Below are positions 8,307 through 16,337 of a DNA stretch of 56,267 nt, one piece after another. Positions within the stretch are counted from its first letter, which is position 1; every line of letters begins with the position of its first letter. Source of the DNA: Desulfovibrio cuneatus DSM 11391 (GTDB lineage: Bacteria > Desulfobacterota > Desulfovibrionia > Desulfovibrionales > Desulfovibrionaceae); the NCBI RefSeq assembly GCF_000430005.1, contig NZ_AUCY01000023.1:1-56267 (forward strand), in the 5' to 3' direction. The notes below the pieces were generated by a model. It was not told the DNA's origin and did not search any database. It saw only the letters and a program-made list of their open reading frames with translations. The position numbers were made by a program, and so were the translations under genes.

Positions 8307-9134
8307 ATGAGCAAGAAAAAAACACCGTTTTTCCCGGCACCGGCCCTGCCCTGCACCGGGGTGGAAACCCACGCCCATTTGAACAGCAAGCAATTTGCTG
8401 AAGACCTTGAAGCCGTGCTGCAACGGGCTGCTGCCGCAGGCGTTGCCCAGCTTATGCAGGTGTTCCTGCACCCCACAGTGTATGAAGCCCAAAAGCACCT
8501 GTTTGCCCCGCACAGCAACGTGTATTACCTGCTGGGCATTCACCCCACAGAAGCAGACCAGTACACCCCGGAAGCGGAAGCCGCTACGGCCCGCCTGATG
8601 CGCGAAGAGCCGCGCTTTCGGGCCATTGGGGAAATTGGGCTGGACTATTACTGGAAAGACCAGCCCGCAGACTTGCAAAAACAGGTATTTGCCGCCCAGC
8701 TTGCCCTGGCCAAAGCGTGCGACATGCCTGTGGTTATTCATTGCCGCGACGCGGAAGAAGACACCCTTGCCATGCTCCTGGAGCACGGTTTTTCCGGCAG
8801 GCCGCTGCTGTGGCACTGCTTTGGCGGCACCGCCGCCTTTGCCCAGCGTGTGGTGGAACACGGCTGGCACCTGTCCATTCCCGGCCCGGTAACCTACCCG
8901 GCCAACACCCACCTGCGCGAAGCCGTAGCAGCCATTCCCCTGGAACGGCTTATGGTGGAAACAGACTGCCCCTACCTTGCCCCGGTGCCCCTGCGCGGGC
9001 AGCGCAATGAACCCGCCTACCTTGGCTATACCATTCAGGCCATGGCAGAGGCACGGGGCATGGACGTTGCCGAGCTGTGGACCACTTGCGGCAACAACGC
9101 CCGGCGTTTTTTTGGGTTGCCGGAACTGGCGTAA
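8307..9134 (+). CDS. tatD: TatD family metal-dependent hydrolase
   Basis: 275 residues. TIM-barrel metallohydrolase with its ligand motifs in order: ETHAHLN (HxH) near residue 20, GEIGLDYYW, VVIHCRDAEED, LWHCFGG and VETDCPYLAP. The family has 3'-5' DNase activity and roles in DNA or D-amino-acyl processing. The frame is open upstream through repeat A1, but MSKKKTPFF at 8307 gives the usual length and starts just before the first motif. The ribosome binding site is weak. Confidence 0.93.
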   Translation: MSKKKTPFFPAPALPCTGVETHAHLNSKQFAEDLEAVLQRAAAAGVAQLMQVFLHPTVYEAQKHLFAPHSNVYYLLGIHPTEADQYTPEAEAATARLMREEPRFRAIGEIGLDYYWKDQPADLQKQVFAAQLALAKACDMPVVIHCRDAEEDTLAMLLEHGFSGRPLLWHCFGGTAAFAQRVVEHGWHLSIPGPVTYPANTHLREAVAAIPLERLMVETDCPYLAPVPLRGQRNEPAYLGYTIQAMAEARGMDVAELWTTCGNNARRFFGLPELA

Positions 9135-9201
9135 GGCTTTGTGTTTGGCTTTGGGCGTGGCACTTTGGTAATACTAGCCTTTTTCACGAAATCTCATTTA
9201 T

Positions 9202-9353
9202 TAGGCAATCACTGATTAAATGGCCTTTTGGAAACGCTAAGTTTTTCGTTTGGCAAGGCACGAGTTTTTTTGGTGGCGGGTGCTGGGCTCTTCGGCCCTG
9301 CCCCGCCGCAAAAAAAGCGAGCAACGTAGCCAAACGGAAAAATCAGCGTTTCC
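9202..9353. repeat. Family R MITE-like repeat, copy R3
   Basis: Left end TTAGGCAATCACTGATTAAA, inner GGAAACGCTAAGTTTTTCG and TTTGGCAAGGCACGAG; right end AGCCAAACGGAAAAATCAGC then GTTTCCA. The core GGCGGGTGCTGGGCTC-TTC-GGCCCTGCC is the alternative core shared with R2. Its right end overlaps the last codons of the inner spanin gene on the reverse strand. Confidence 0.78.
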
Positions 9354-10011
9354 AGCCTGCTGCCAACCCCTGCCACGCTTGCTCCTTGGCTTCCAAACGC
9401 TGGCAGCGGCTACCGTAATACGCCATAAACTCCAGCACATCTTCTTCTGTTACGGATGCCAGTCGCCCTGCCACTCCGGCAGGCACTCCCTCTCGCGGGT
9501 CGTTTTGCGCGGTTAATACATTCCCGCTTCCTGCTGTGCCTACCCCCGGAACCCCGGCTCCAGCGGCAGCACTTGCGGTTCCTGCTCCAGCAGCACCCCC
9601 GGCACCACCGGGGGCGGGCACGGCACGGGGGGCGGGGCTAACCGCCCCGATGAAGCCGTTCCACAGCCGCACAAATTCAGCACTAAACACATGCACACTG
9701 CCAGCCGTCGCATTTTTAATTTCCCTCCGCATGGTTTGGGCCTGGGTTTCCAGGGCATTGTTTTTCGCACTTAAGGTTTGGGCTACCCGCTGCGCCGCTG
9801 CCACTTCCTGCTGGTAACGGGCAAGGGTTTCTGCCAGGGCAGTGCCATACGCCTCCGCAGCGGCCCGCCGCTCTTCTTCGCGTTCCACCTGCACAAGGCG
9901 CACGGCGGCAAGCCCTTCGGCTTCCGCCCTGCCAAAGCCCAGTTGGTATGCCCCAAAACACACGGCCCCAAGGCACACAACCAATATTCCCCACTTCATG
10001 GCAACACTCAC
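9343..10011 (-). CDS. Rz-like phage inner-membrane spanin
   Basis: 222 residues. One N-terminal transmembrane segment (about 6-25, KWGILVVCLGAVCFGAYQLG), a long Glu/Ala/Arg/Gln-rich coiled coil (30-100), an Ala/Gly/Pro-rich linker (128-165) and a C-terminal helix ending YYGSRCQRLEAKEQAWQGL. This architecture is that of Rz-type spanins, which span the periplasm and fuse inner and outer membranes during phage lysis. An outer-membrane partner is encoded inside it in the +1 frame (9540-9713). The start overlaps the upstream gene stop as ATGA. The final codons TGG AAA CGC TGA belong to the end of repeat R3, so the stop codon comes from the repeat. No holin, endolysin or structural phage genes are nearby. 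Confidence 0.72.
   Translation of the reverse strand: MSVAMKWGILVVCLGAVCFGAYQLGFGRAEAEGLAAVRLVQVEREEERRAAAEAYGTALAETLARYQQEVAAAQRVAQTLSAKNNALETQAQTMRREIKNATAGSVHVFSAEFVRLWNGFIGAVSPAPRAVPAPGGAGGAAGAGTASAAAGAGVPGVGTAGSGNVLTAQNDPREGVPAGVAGRLASVTEEDVLEFMAYYGSRCQRLEAKEQAWQGLAAGWKR
9540..9713 (-). CDS. Rz1-like outer-membrane spanin lipoprotein, embedded in the inner spanin gene
   Basis: 57 residues read in the +1 frame wholly within the inner spanin gene. Starts MRRLAVCMCLVLNLCGC, a signal peptide with lipobox LCGC, giving a mature lipoprotein of about 41 residues that is Pro-rich (PPPVPCPPPVVPG). Size, lipobox, proline content and full +1-frame embedding match lambda Rz1. A ribosome binding site GGAGGG lies 8 bases upstream of the ATG. 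The overlap coincides with the low-complexity linker of the inner spanin, which relieves the double-coding constraint. Function is inferred from this architecture. Confidence 0.72.
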   Translation of the reverse strand: MRRLAVCMCLVLNLCGCGTASSGRLAPPPVPCPPPVVPGVLLEQEPQVLPLEPGFRG

Positions 10012-10334
10012 ACAGCCTCCTCCTTATTCTGCGCTTTTGCGGCGAAATACTCGGCCTGTCTGTCTGGCACCTGGCATACAGGCACAGCCCCAAGGGGCTT
10101 CCATGGCTCCGGCACCAGGGCCACCCGCACCCGCTTCAACCGCCCGGAATACGCCATGGTGGGGTCCACCCCTTGGGCCATATCTTCGCAGCTAAAGCCG
10201 CGCAGCCTGCGCCAGCAGTCTTCGCAGCGGTAATTGGTGGTGGGGGCACCGCAGGTGGTGCACCGCCTTCTTCTTTTTGCCTTCACCAGGGGGGCTTCCT
10301 GCAACGCCTCATCATACGTTTGCTGTTCTGCCAT
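10008..10334 (-). CDS. Small zinc-ribbon protein, phage-like
   Basis: 108 residues, not recognised by family. A basic stretch KAKRRRR leads into CTTCGAPTTNYRCEDC (two CxxC pairs near residues 25-40), a likely zinc ribbon; the C-terminus is charged. The stop overlaps the start of the Rz-like gene (ATGA), so the two are translationally coupled. Context suggests a prophage remnant gene, possibly regulatory or a nucleic-acid binder. Confidence 0.6.
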   Translation of the reverse strand: MAEQQTYDEALQEAPLVKAKRRRRCTTCGAPTTNYRCEDCWRRLRGFSCEDMAQGVDPTMAYSGRLKRVRVALVPEPWKPLGAVPVCQVPDRQAEYFAAKAQNKEEAV

Positions 10335-10608
10335 ACTTGCCTGTGTTGCCTATCTCCCTGCAACGCGGGGCTTGCTCCCATTCCAGCGTTGAAAGCCTGC
10401 AATGGTCGTTACAAAAATTTGCCTCATGGCGCCTGCCTTTGCCGCGTGCAATAAAAGGAGCCTGTGCACCAATAATAAATAAGCGCATAGTGCAAAACCT
10501 TTACAAATCGTATATGCAATTGAAAAAGCATAAAGTCAAAGCAAAAATGAGGTAACGCAGCATATGCGCAAAAAAAAATGTGATTTTTCTGCACATGCTG
10601 GCAAGCGG

Positions 10609-10644
10609 CAAAAAAAACCCTGAATGAGGCAAGCACATTCAGGG
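10609..10644 (-). terminator. Rho-independent terminator
   Basis: Reverse strand hairpin CCCTGAATG / CATTCAGGG with a 9-base loop, followed by eight T. It ends transcription from the tRNA-Ala side and precedes the lysis cassette. The remaining 10335-10608 holds A-rich sequence with no recognisable gene. Confidence 0.8.
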
Positions 10645-10693
10645 CTATGTGGTGGTGCTCATACTTTGTAACGGTAGCCCACCCTGTGCGGCA

Positions 10694-10729
10694 TAAAAAA
10701 AGGCCTGGGAGCTTCCCAGGCCTTTTTTT
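10694..10729. terminator. Bidirectional rho-independent terminator
   Basis: Stem GGCCTGGGA-GC-TTCCCAGGCC flanked by seven A and seven T, so it can work on either strand. Confidence 0.8.
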
Positions 10730-10766
10730 ATGGCAAAAAACAAAAATACTCCGAGGGTTCCTTGGG

Positions 10767-10880
10767 CTAAAAAGCCAAAGGAACACCAAACGTGCGCAAC
10801 ACGGTACGGTCCATGCAAATACGGGCGGTCTTCAAAGGGTCTACCACCTGAGAAATGCGCGTCTGCCCACATGCGCTCAT
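10767..10880 (-). CDS. Possible 37-residue ORF downstream of tRNA-Ala
   Basis: An ATG at 10878-10880 opens 37 codons, with internal segments VVDPLKTARICMDRT and VLRTFGVPLAF. The composition is protein-like and the ORF sits between the tRNA and a strong terminator. There is no clear ribosome binding site and no recognised family; it could be a C-terminal gene remnant left by an element integrated at the tRNA. Confidence 0.25.
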   Translation of the reverse strand: MSACGQTRISQVVDPLKTARICMDRTVLRTFGVPLAF

Positions 10881-10917
10881 AAGCCAGCAATGCACACTGG
10901 CAACCTATTGATATTCC

Positions 10918-10993
10918 TGGTGGAGCTGATCAGAATTGAACTGACGACCTTTCGGATGCGAACCGAACGCTCTCCCAACTGAGCTACAGCCCC
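10918..10993 (-). tRNA. tRNA-Ala (CGC)
   Basis: Acceptor GGGGCTG pairs with CAGCTCC, including the G3-U70 wobble pair that marks alanine tRNAs. Anticodon loop TTCGCAT gives CGC. Encoded CCA at 10918-10920. Confidence 0.95.
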
Positions 10994-11004
10994 AATCTTA
11001 TTTG

Positions 11005-11033
11005 GTTATGCGGGAAAGAGGAAGTGATGTCAA
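11005..11033 (-). promoter_or_regulatory. Promoter of tRNA-Ala
   Basis: Reverse strand TTGACA, 17-base spacer, CATAAC, about 11 bases upstream of the mature tRNA. Confidence 0.55.
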
Positions 11034-11092
11034 CTCCTCACCAGGGTTTGCTCACGGCACCAGCGTTCCCCGCACAGCCTGTTCAGCCTGTA

Positions 11093-12013
11093 TTATGGCA
11101 GGGGCGTAAAGGCAAAGCCCTGGCCCTGTTTTGCAATGGTGCCAAAGCCGGGCAGGGGCAAGTGCATACCGCCCACAGGGATGTTATGCTGGGCAACGTA
11201 GTCCAGCACGGTTTTGCGGCTTGCCACAGCGGTAGGGCCGTCGGTATCAAACACCAAAAAGGCTTCCGGGTGGGGCATTTGCACGGAAAGGGCATGCACC
11301 AAGTCACCCCATATAAGGAAATTTTTGCCTTCCGATTCCAGCAAATACATGGTGTGCCCCGGCGTGTGCCCAAAGGCCGCCACAGCCTTTATGCCGGGCA
11401 CAACGTCTTTGGGGCCTTCGGCAAAGGTGGCAGGGGAAAAGGTGCGCAGCACCGGGGTGTAGGCATCAAGCACCCTGCGAGCCGCTACAAAGTAGGGTTT
11501 CACTTCTTCCGGTACAGAATTCATAATGGCATCATTACGCCAAAACGCCACTTCCTGTTCCGCTACGAACACAGCCGCCTTAGGGAACGCCACCTTGCCC
11601 GCTTGCAACATAGCGCCAATGTGGTCGATATGCATGTGGGTTAGCAGCAACACATCCACATTTTCCGGCTGCACGCCCAGGGTATGCAAGCGCTCCACCA
11701 TGACATTTTCTGAAAATCCGGCATCCACCAGAATATTCTTGCCATTCACCTGAATAAGGTAGGCAGACATGGTAGAGGGATATTGCCCTTTGGGAATGAA
11801 CTGTTGCATCACTTCAGCGGGCACACCCTTAAGGAGCGACTCCACCTTGGGGCCATCCCACATACCGCTTTTTTCCACAAGCTGGTGCACTTTGGCGCTG
11901 CCTAGCGTGTGGGACACAATGGTATTTTCTTCCTGCGCAGCATAGGCTGCCTGCGTTGCCAACAGCGCTACCAGCGCACAAAAAACGCCAACGAGAACGG
12001 ATGAACGGATCAT
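11093..12013 (-). CDS. Secreted metallo-beta-lactamase-fold hydrolase
   Basis: 306 residues from ATG 12011-12013 (AAGGAA upstream); an in-frame extension to 12100 is rejected because it runs through repeat sequence. The signal peptide ends near QAAYA-AQ (residue 26). The MBL core has LLTHMHIDHIG (HxHxDH, zinc ligands) and later GHTPGHTMYLLE and IWGDLVH. The arrangement, with an N-terminal VDAGFS strand before the zinc motif, is like AHL-lactonase and related quorum-quenching or alkylsulfatase-like hydrolases; the substrate cannot be told. It is expected in the periplasm and is transcribed alone. Confidence 0.85.
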   Translation of the reverse strand: MIRSSVLVGVFCALVALLATQAAYAAQEENTIVSHTLGSAKVHQLVEKSGMWDGPKVESLLKGVPAEVMQQFIPKGQYPSTMSAYLIQVNGKNILVDAGFSENVMVERLHTLGVQPENVDVLLLTHMHIDHIGAMLQAGKVAFPKAAVFVAEQEVAFWRNDAIMNSVPEEVKPYFVAARRVLDAYTPVLRTFSPATFAEGPKDVVPGIKAVAAFGHTPGHTMYLLESEGKNFLIWGDLVHALSVQMPHPEAFLVFDTDGPTAVASRKTVLDYVAQHNIPVGGMHLPLPGFGTIAKQGQGFAFTPLP

Positions 12014-12047
12014 GATAATTCCTTGAATAAGAAGGGGTGAGCAAAAT

Positions 12048-12245
12048 TGGGAACCGCAGGACGGAACCCGAAAACCGAGGCCCAGAAAGGGCCGAATCAA
12101 TCATGCCCTTTACGCCAACGGCAGTTGCGAACCTGGTGAACCGTGGAATGACAAGGCAGGCTGTAGGCGGCTTTACCGCCGCAGCATCTACTGCGCTGCG
12201 GGAGAGGAAGGAGGCAAGGCTTGGGGAGGCAAAGCCCCCCCAATA
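12048..12245. repeat. Degenerate mosaic of repeat modules E, C and A
   Basis: Module E remnant (GGGAACCGCAGGACGGAACC, then CCGAGGCCCAG) at 12048-12110, a decayed family C stretch (ACGGCAGTTGCGAACCTGGT) at 12115-12205, and a family A end hairpin TTGGGGAGGCAAAGCCCCCC at 12219-12238. This fills the gap between the MBL hydrolase gene and acs. Confidence 0.6.
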
Positions 12246-12252
12246 AAGCAGC

Positions 12253-14331
12253 CTAACGCATGGAACTCATGCCCACGAGGCGTTCATATTCTTCCACCAG
12301 GGAATCAATGACGTCGGGGTTGGAAAGGGTTGTTAAATCGCCCAGTTCATCAATTTGCCCAGACACAATTTTGCGCAGCACGCGGCGCATTATTTTGCCG
12401 GAACGAGTTTTGGGCAAGCCCTCTGTAAACTGAATGTACTCTGGCGAGGCGATGGGGCCAATTTCACGGCGTACCCATTTGCGCAATTCACTGCGAATGC
12501 TTTCCGTTGCTTTTTCATCGGCGTTCAGTTGGACAAATGCGTAAATCACTTCGCCTTTCACCGGGTGGGCCATGCCCACCACGGAACTTTCCGCCACTGA
12601 AGGGTGGGCATTAAAGGCAGCTTCCATTTCCGCCGTGCTGAAGCGGTGGCCGGAAACGTTAATCACGTCATCCAGCCTGCCCAGCAGCCACAGGTACCCG
12701 TCTTCGTCCATGCGTACACCGTCGCCGGAAAGGTAGCGCCCAGGAAAACGGGAAAAGTAGTTTTCCTTGAACTTGGCCGGGTCGCCAAAAATACCCCGCA
12801 GCATACCGGGCCATGGCTTGTTAATAACCAGGTGGCCTTCCTCGTTCACTTTGGCGGGTTTACCGTCTTCGCGCACAACGCTCACATCAATTCCTGGCAA
12901 TGGCTTTGTGGCGGAGCCGGGCTTGAGCGGTGTGGTAAAAGGCAGGGGGCTTATCATAATGCCGCCTGTTTCAGTTTGCCACCAGGTGTCCACCAGGGGA
13001 ATATTCCCGTCCCCCACCTTGTCCCGGTACCAGTGCCAGGTTTCCGGGTCAATGGGTTCACCCACGCTGCCCAGCAGGCGCAAGCTGGAACGGTCGCTGC
13101 GCTCCAGCCATTCATCCCCTTCGCGAATAAGAATACGAATGGCTGTGGGGGCTGTGTAAAAGGTATTTACCCGGAATTTTTCAATAATCTGCCAATATCT
13201 GTCCGGGTCGGGCCAGCGCGGGCCACCTTCAAACAGCACCGTGGTGCCCCCCAGCAGCAGCGGGCCATACAAGGCATAGGTGTGCCCGGTTATCCAACCC
13301 ACGTCTGCCGTACACCAGTGCACATCTTCCTCACGCGTATCAAAAATGGCCTGCGTGGTGTGGGCTGCATAGGTTAAATAGCCCCCAGTGGTGTGCATAA
13401 CCCCCTTGGGTTTGCCTGTGCTGCCGCTGGTATACAAAATAAACAGCAAATCTTCTGCATCCATGGGTACGGCAGGCAGGCGGGCGTTCAAGGAACGGTC
13501 TGCCATGAGGTCGCGCCACCAAATGTCGCGCCGTTCTTTCATGGAAGTGGACATGTTGGTGCGGTTCACCACAATCACACGCCGCACGGTAGGGCAGTCC
13601 TTCAAGGCTTCGTCGATGTTTGCCTTCAAAGGCATCACCCGGCCAGCGCGGAACATGCCGTCTGCCGTAATAACCACCTTGGCTTCACAGTCTTGAATAC
13701 GGCTTTGGGCGCTGGCAGCAGAAAACCCTGCAAAAACAAATACATGTACTGCCCCAATGCGGGCACAGGCCAGCATAACCACCACGGCTTCGGGTATCAT
13801 GGGCAGGTACAGCACCACCCTGTCGCCCTTGCGCACCCCAATGTTTTTCAGCGCACTGGCGCAGCGGCACACCCTGTCGTACAGCATTTGGTAGGTCCAA
13901 ATGCGCACATCGTCTTCAGGGTCGCCCTGCCAAATAAGGGCCACTTTGTTGCGGCGCGGGCCTTCCACATGCCTGTCTATACAATTGTAGGAAGCATTCA
14001 ACTTGCCGCCAGCAAACCATTCCACCCTGGGTTCATTAAAATCGTAGCTCAGCGTTTTTTCCCAGGGCTTGAACCAGTGTAACAGACTTTTTGCCCGTTC
14101 GCCCCAATAGCCTTCCGGGTCTTCAAGGGCTTTCTTGGCAACAGCTTCATACTCTTCCATGCTGGCAAGGGGCTTGTACCCGTTCTTTCTGGTGCCTGCT
14201 TTATGGCTGGCAGGCGGGGTTGCCTTGGCTGCCCCGGTTTTTTGGCCTGAAGCGGCCTGAGGGGTTGTTTGCTGTGTTTGCGAACTGTTTTTTGTTTTTC
14301 CCTTAACACCATTTTTTGTAGGTTGAACCAT
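12253..14331 (-). CDS. acs: Acetyl-CoA synthetase (AMP-forming)
   Basis: 692 residues. Activates acetate with ATP and CoA. P-loop-like motif YTSGSTGKPKGVMHTTGGY near residue 304, VDTWWQTETG near 455, YLSGDGVRMDEDGY, and the C-terminal LPKTRSGKIMRR whose Lys is the usual acetylation target. The first 45 residues (from MVQPTKNGVKGKTKNS) are a Lys/Thr/Ala-rich tail not normally present; the typical enzyme of about 650 residues begins near YKPLASMEEYEAVA. A later start is not indicated by a better ribosome binding site, while GGAGG precedes the chosen ATG. It is monocistronic, with a long 5' region to about 14640. Confidence 0.95.
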   Translation of the reverse strand: MVQPTKNGVKGKTKNSSQTQQTTPQAASGQKTGAAKATPPASHKAGTRKNGYKPLASMEEYEAVAKKALEDPEGYWGERAKSLLHWFKPWEKTLSYDFNEPRVEWFAGGKLNASYNCIDRHVEGPRRNKVALIWQGDPEDDVRIWTYQMLYDRVCRCASALKNIGVRKGDRVVLYLPMIPEAVVVMLACARIGAVHVFVFAGFSAASAQSRIQDCEAKVVITADGMFRAGRVMPLKANIDEALKDCPTVRRVIVVNRTNMSTSMKERRDIWWRDLMADRSLNARLPAVPMDAEDLLFILYTSGSTGKPKGVMHTTGGYLTYAAHTTQAIFDTREEDVHWCTADVGWITGHTYALYGPLLLGGTTVLFEGGPRWPDPDRYWQIIEKFRVNTFYTAPTAIRILIREGDEWLERSDRSSLRLLGSVGEPIDPETWHWYRDKVGDGNIPLVDTWWQTETGGIMISPLPFTTPLKPGSATKPLPGIDVSVVREDGKPAKVNEEGHLVINKPWPGMLRGIFGDPAKFKENYFSRFPGRYLSGDGVRMDEDGYLWLLGRLDDVINVSGHRFSTAEMEAAFNAHPSVAESSVVGMAHPVKGEVIYAFVQLNADEKATESIRSELRKWVRREIGPIASPEYIQFTEGLPKTRSGKIMRRVLRKIVSGQIDELGDLTTLSNPDVIDSLVEEYERLVGMSSMR

Positions 14332-14596
14332 AACGCCTCCGCTGGAAATGCTGTGTTGTAAAAGAACGCAACGTACTCTTCAACTGTACACACATGCGCC
14401 GTGCTTCGTGTGAAACCCATGCACGGCCTCAATCAACAGCAGCTCCAGCTTGTTTCCGGGGGTCCCGGAAACGGGTTCTGCAAGCCAGCTCACCACGGCA
14501 AAGCAAATACAGCCAGTGCCTTACGTGCTGCGCCTCCTTCCCACCACACTCTTACATGCACTGAACCACACTGCTTCTTCCAGGTGAAAACTGACC

Positions 14597-14636
14597 TAAT
14601 ACCAATTTTTGGCGCACACTGCTCAAATTGGTATTA
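14597..14636. promoter_or_regulatory. 12-bp inverted repeat upstream of acs
   Basis: TAATACCAATTT and AAATTGGTATTA are separated by 16 bases, AT-rich in a GC-rich context. It lies about 270 bases upstream of the acs start and could be an operator or a hairpin. The rest of 14332-14770 has two GC hairpins (GCCGTGC/GCACGGC at about 14399-14427; GTTTCCGGGGGTCCCGGAAAC at about 14451) and no gene. Confidence 0.4.
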
Positions 14637-14773
14637 TGAAGTTTGCATAAGCAATGGAATAAGGCAGAATACAGAAAGACAGGATGCTCGCTAGACATAC
14701 TGTTCTATAAATAGGCTGCCCCTGTCAAGAGAGGGCCATAAAATTATCTTACCATTCAAGACTATTGTGCAAG

Positions 14774-14948
14774 AGTCTTAAAGCGACTTCCCGCAGGGTA
14801 GACGCTGCAAAAAGCGCGAATACGGAAATTAATTTTCCTGTAAAATGAGTGCGTTTTGCGACTTAGGCCATATTTCGCGCTGCGCAGGCAAAGGGAAATA
14901 GAATGAAAAAAGCTCGCAAAACGTAGTTTTACAATGGTCGTCATTAGA
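14774..14948. repeat. Family D repeat, copy D1
   Basis: Begins AGTCTTAAAGCGACTTCCCG, then AGACGCTGCAAAAAGC; ends GCAAAACGTAGTTTTACAAT. Both ends recur at 29982-30056 (D2), and the first end at 39497-39530 (D3). The AT-rich interior (about 14810-14920) differs between copies. No gene is seen from here to 15085. Confidence 0.5.
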
Positions 14949-15085
14949 CAATTGCACCTTTTTGTACACACACCCCCTGCATACTGGCGTGTTATGGGTA
15001 ACTATGCTAAGAGAAAATTATGTAAGATACTAATTCACTGGTGCACGCGGCCTTCAGGCCATGCCGCACCAGCCAAGAGGCCGCC

Positions 15086-15730
15086 ATGCGCAAATATTTC
15101 CCCCTTTTCCGCCGTATTGCCCTTGTTTGCCTGTGCGCCAGCACCCTTGCGGGCTGCGCCCACGACGCCAAGCTGAAGCCTGCCCTGGAAGCCATGCACA
15201 CCATTAACGATGCCACCCGCACCTTTGGCCCCCCAAGCAAGGTTGTGGACTTGCCTGATGGCACCACCACCTATGTGTGGAGTGCCGAACGCGCCAGGGT
15301 GTACCCCGGCCAGCCTGTGGTGCAGCGCTATGCCCGCCCGGCATGGGTGCCTGTGTACGACCGCCATGGCCGCCGCCGCTATGCACCCGGCTATGCGTAT
15401 GATACCGCCGTGGTGGGCTACACCCCGGACGAAGTGCGCTACAGCGAGTGCGAACTGCGCATTCAGGCAGATAGCGTGGGGAGGATTCTTTCCTCTTCTT
15501 ACCAGGGCAATAGCTGTGATGATTTACTGATGAGTGGCAATGTGGTGGTGCCAGGGCCTGCACCCATAGCGGAGCAGCCTGCCCAGCCTGCGGCTGCCCC
15601 TGCGAGCGCACCGGAAAAAGAGAATGGAGAAAAGCGGGAAGTGAAAGAACCTGCCAAGAAAAAGGCGCCTGCCAAAGCGGCACCCCCTGTGCAAAAAGAG
15701 GGTGAAAGAGCTGCGGGGCAGACGACGTAG
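15086..15730 (+). CDS. Hypothetical lipoprotein
   Basis: 214 residues, not recognised. Signal peptide with lipobox LAGC (Cys at about 22), so a membrane-anchored lipoprotein. A folded middle part carries FGPPSKVVDLPDGTTTYVWS, resembling the small lipoproteins that start with a Bam-like GxP...LxDGxxxYxW strand pattern, and two later Cys. The C-terminal 65 residues are low-complexity Pro/Ala/Lys/Glu. The frame is open upstream, but ATG 15086 with AAGAGG begins the signal peptide. Likely monocistronic. Confidence 0.75.
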   Translation: MRKYFPLFRRIALVCLCASTLAGCAHDAKLKPALEAMHTINDATRTFGPPSKVVDLPDGTTTYVWSAERARVYPGQPVVQRYARPAWVPVYDRHGRRRYAPGYAYDTAVVGYTPDEVRYSECELRIQADSVGRILSSSYQGNSCDDLLMSGNVVVPGPAPIAEQPAQPAAAPASAPEKENGEKREVKEPAKKKAPAKAAPPVQKEGERAAGQTT

Positions 15731-15742
15731 TTTTTTTTACAT

Positions 15743-15787
15743 TGAAGAAAACGGTTAGGGCATTACCATGGGGTGGTGCCCTAACCG
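15743..15787 (-). terminator. Terminator between convergent genes
   Basis: Stem CGGTTAGGGCA / TGCCCTAACCG; on the reverse strand it is followed by TTTTCTTC, so it mainly serves the reverse-strand gene ending at 15884. Confidence 0.6.
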
Positions 15788-15883
15788 CTTATGATCATTC
15801 GAGGAAACTTGATTTCGTGCGGCGTGCCGCCTTGCCTGCTCTTTCTTGTTTTGCTTCTCGCTCCGCTGGGGTATGTTCCCCCT

Positions 15884-16300
15884 CTACTCCAGCCCCTCAA
15901 TAAATGCGCTGGCAAACGTAATGGCTTCCACTGTCAGGCCTTCGCATTGGTGGGGGGCGTCATCGGGCGTGAAGCCGCCGGGGCGCAGCACGCTGCATGA
16001 GAGCGAGCCGAAGCGTTCCGTAAAGCCAGCGGCGAACTGGAAGCAGTTTTCCGTAATGGCTTCCGGGGTTTTGCCCTGTGCCGTGCCAAGCATACCCAAA
16101 AACATCAGTGTGCCTTCCACAAGGCCGCATTGGGCGCGGAACCTCCCGGCCCCGTGCATACCAATGGAGGCATGCATCACCTGTGTATCCAGCGGCAGGT
16201 CGTGCAAGGTGGAAAGCACCGTCAGGGTGGTTCCGGCGCAGTTGGTGTCGTGTGTCCAGTAACTTTCGTGCACCATTTTCTGTATGGGCTTTGTCTTCAT
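15884..16300 (-). CDS. C_GCAxxG_C_C family protein, divergent
   Basis: 138 residues. The pattern of spaced cysteines (NCAGTTL near residue 21, QCGLVEGTLMFLG near 58, LSCSVLRP near 101, HQCEGL near 117) follows the C_GCAxxG_C_C family, a putative redox or metal-binding group often found in anaerobes. The usual GCAxxG centre is altered here to QCGLVEG. Function unknown. Single gene between the lipoprotein and queA. Confidence 0.7.
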   Translation of the reverse strand: MKTKPIQKMVHESYWTHDTNCAGTTLTVLSTLHDLPLDTQVMHASIGMHGAGRFRAQCGLVEGTLMFLGMLGTAQGKTPEAITENCFQFAAGFTERFGSLSCSVLRPGGFTPDDAPHQCEGLTVEAITFASAFIEGLE

Positions 16301-16337
16301 GGGAAGCTCCGTTGTAAGACGAGTGTTTGGTCGGAAC

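Noticed and set aside
12014-12100. Upstream extension of the MBL hydrolase
   Set aside because: It would place 29 residues before a signal peptide and runs into repeat sequence; the ribosome binding site fits ATG 12011-12013.
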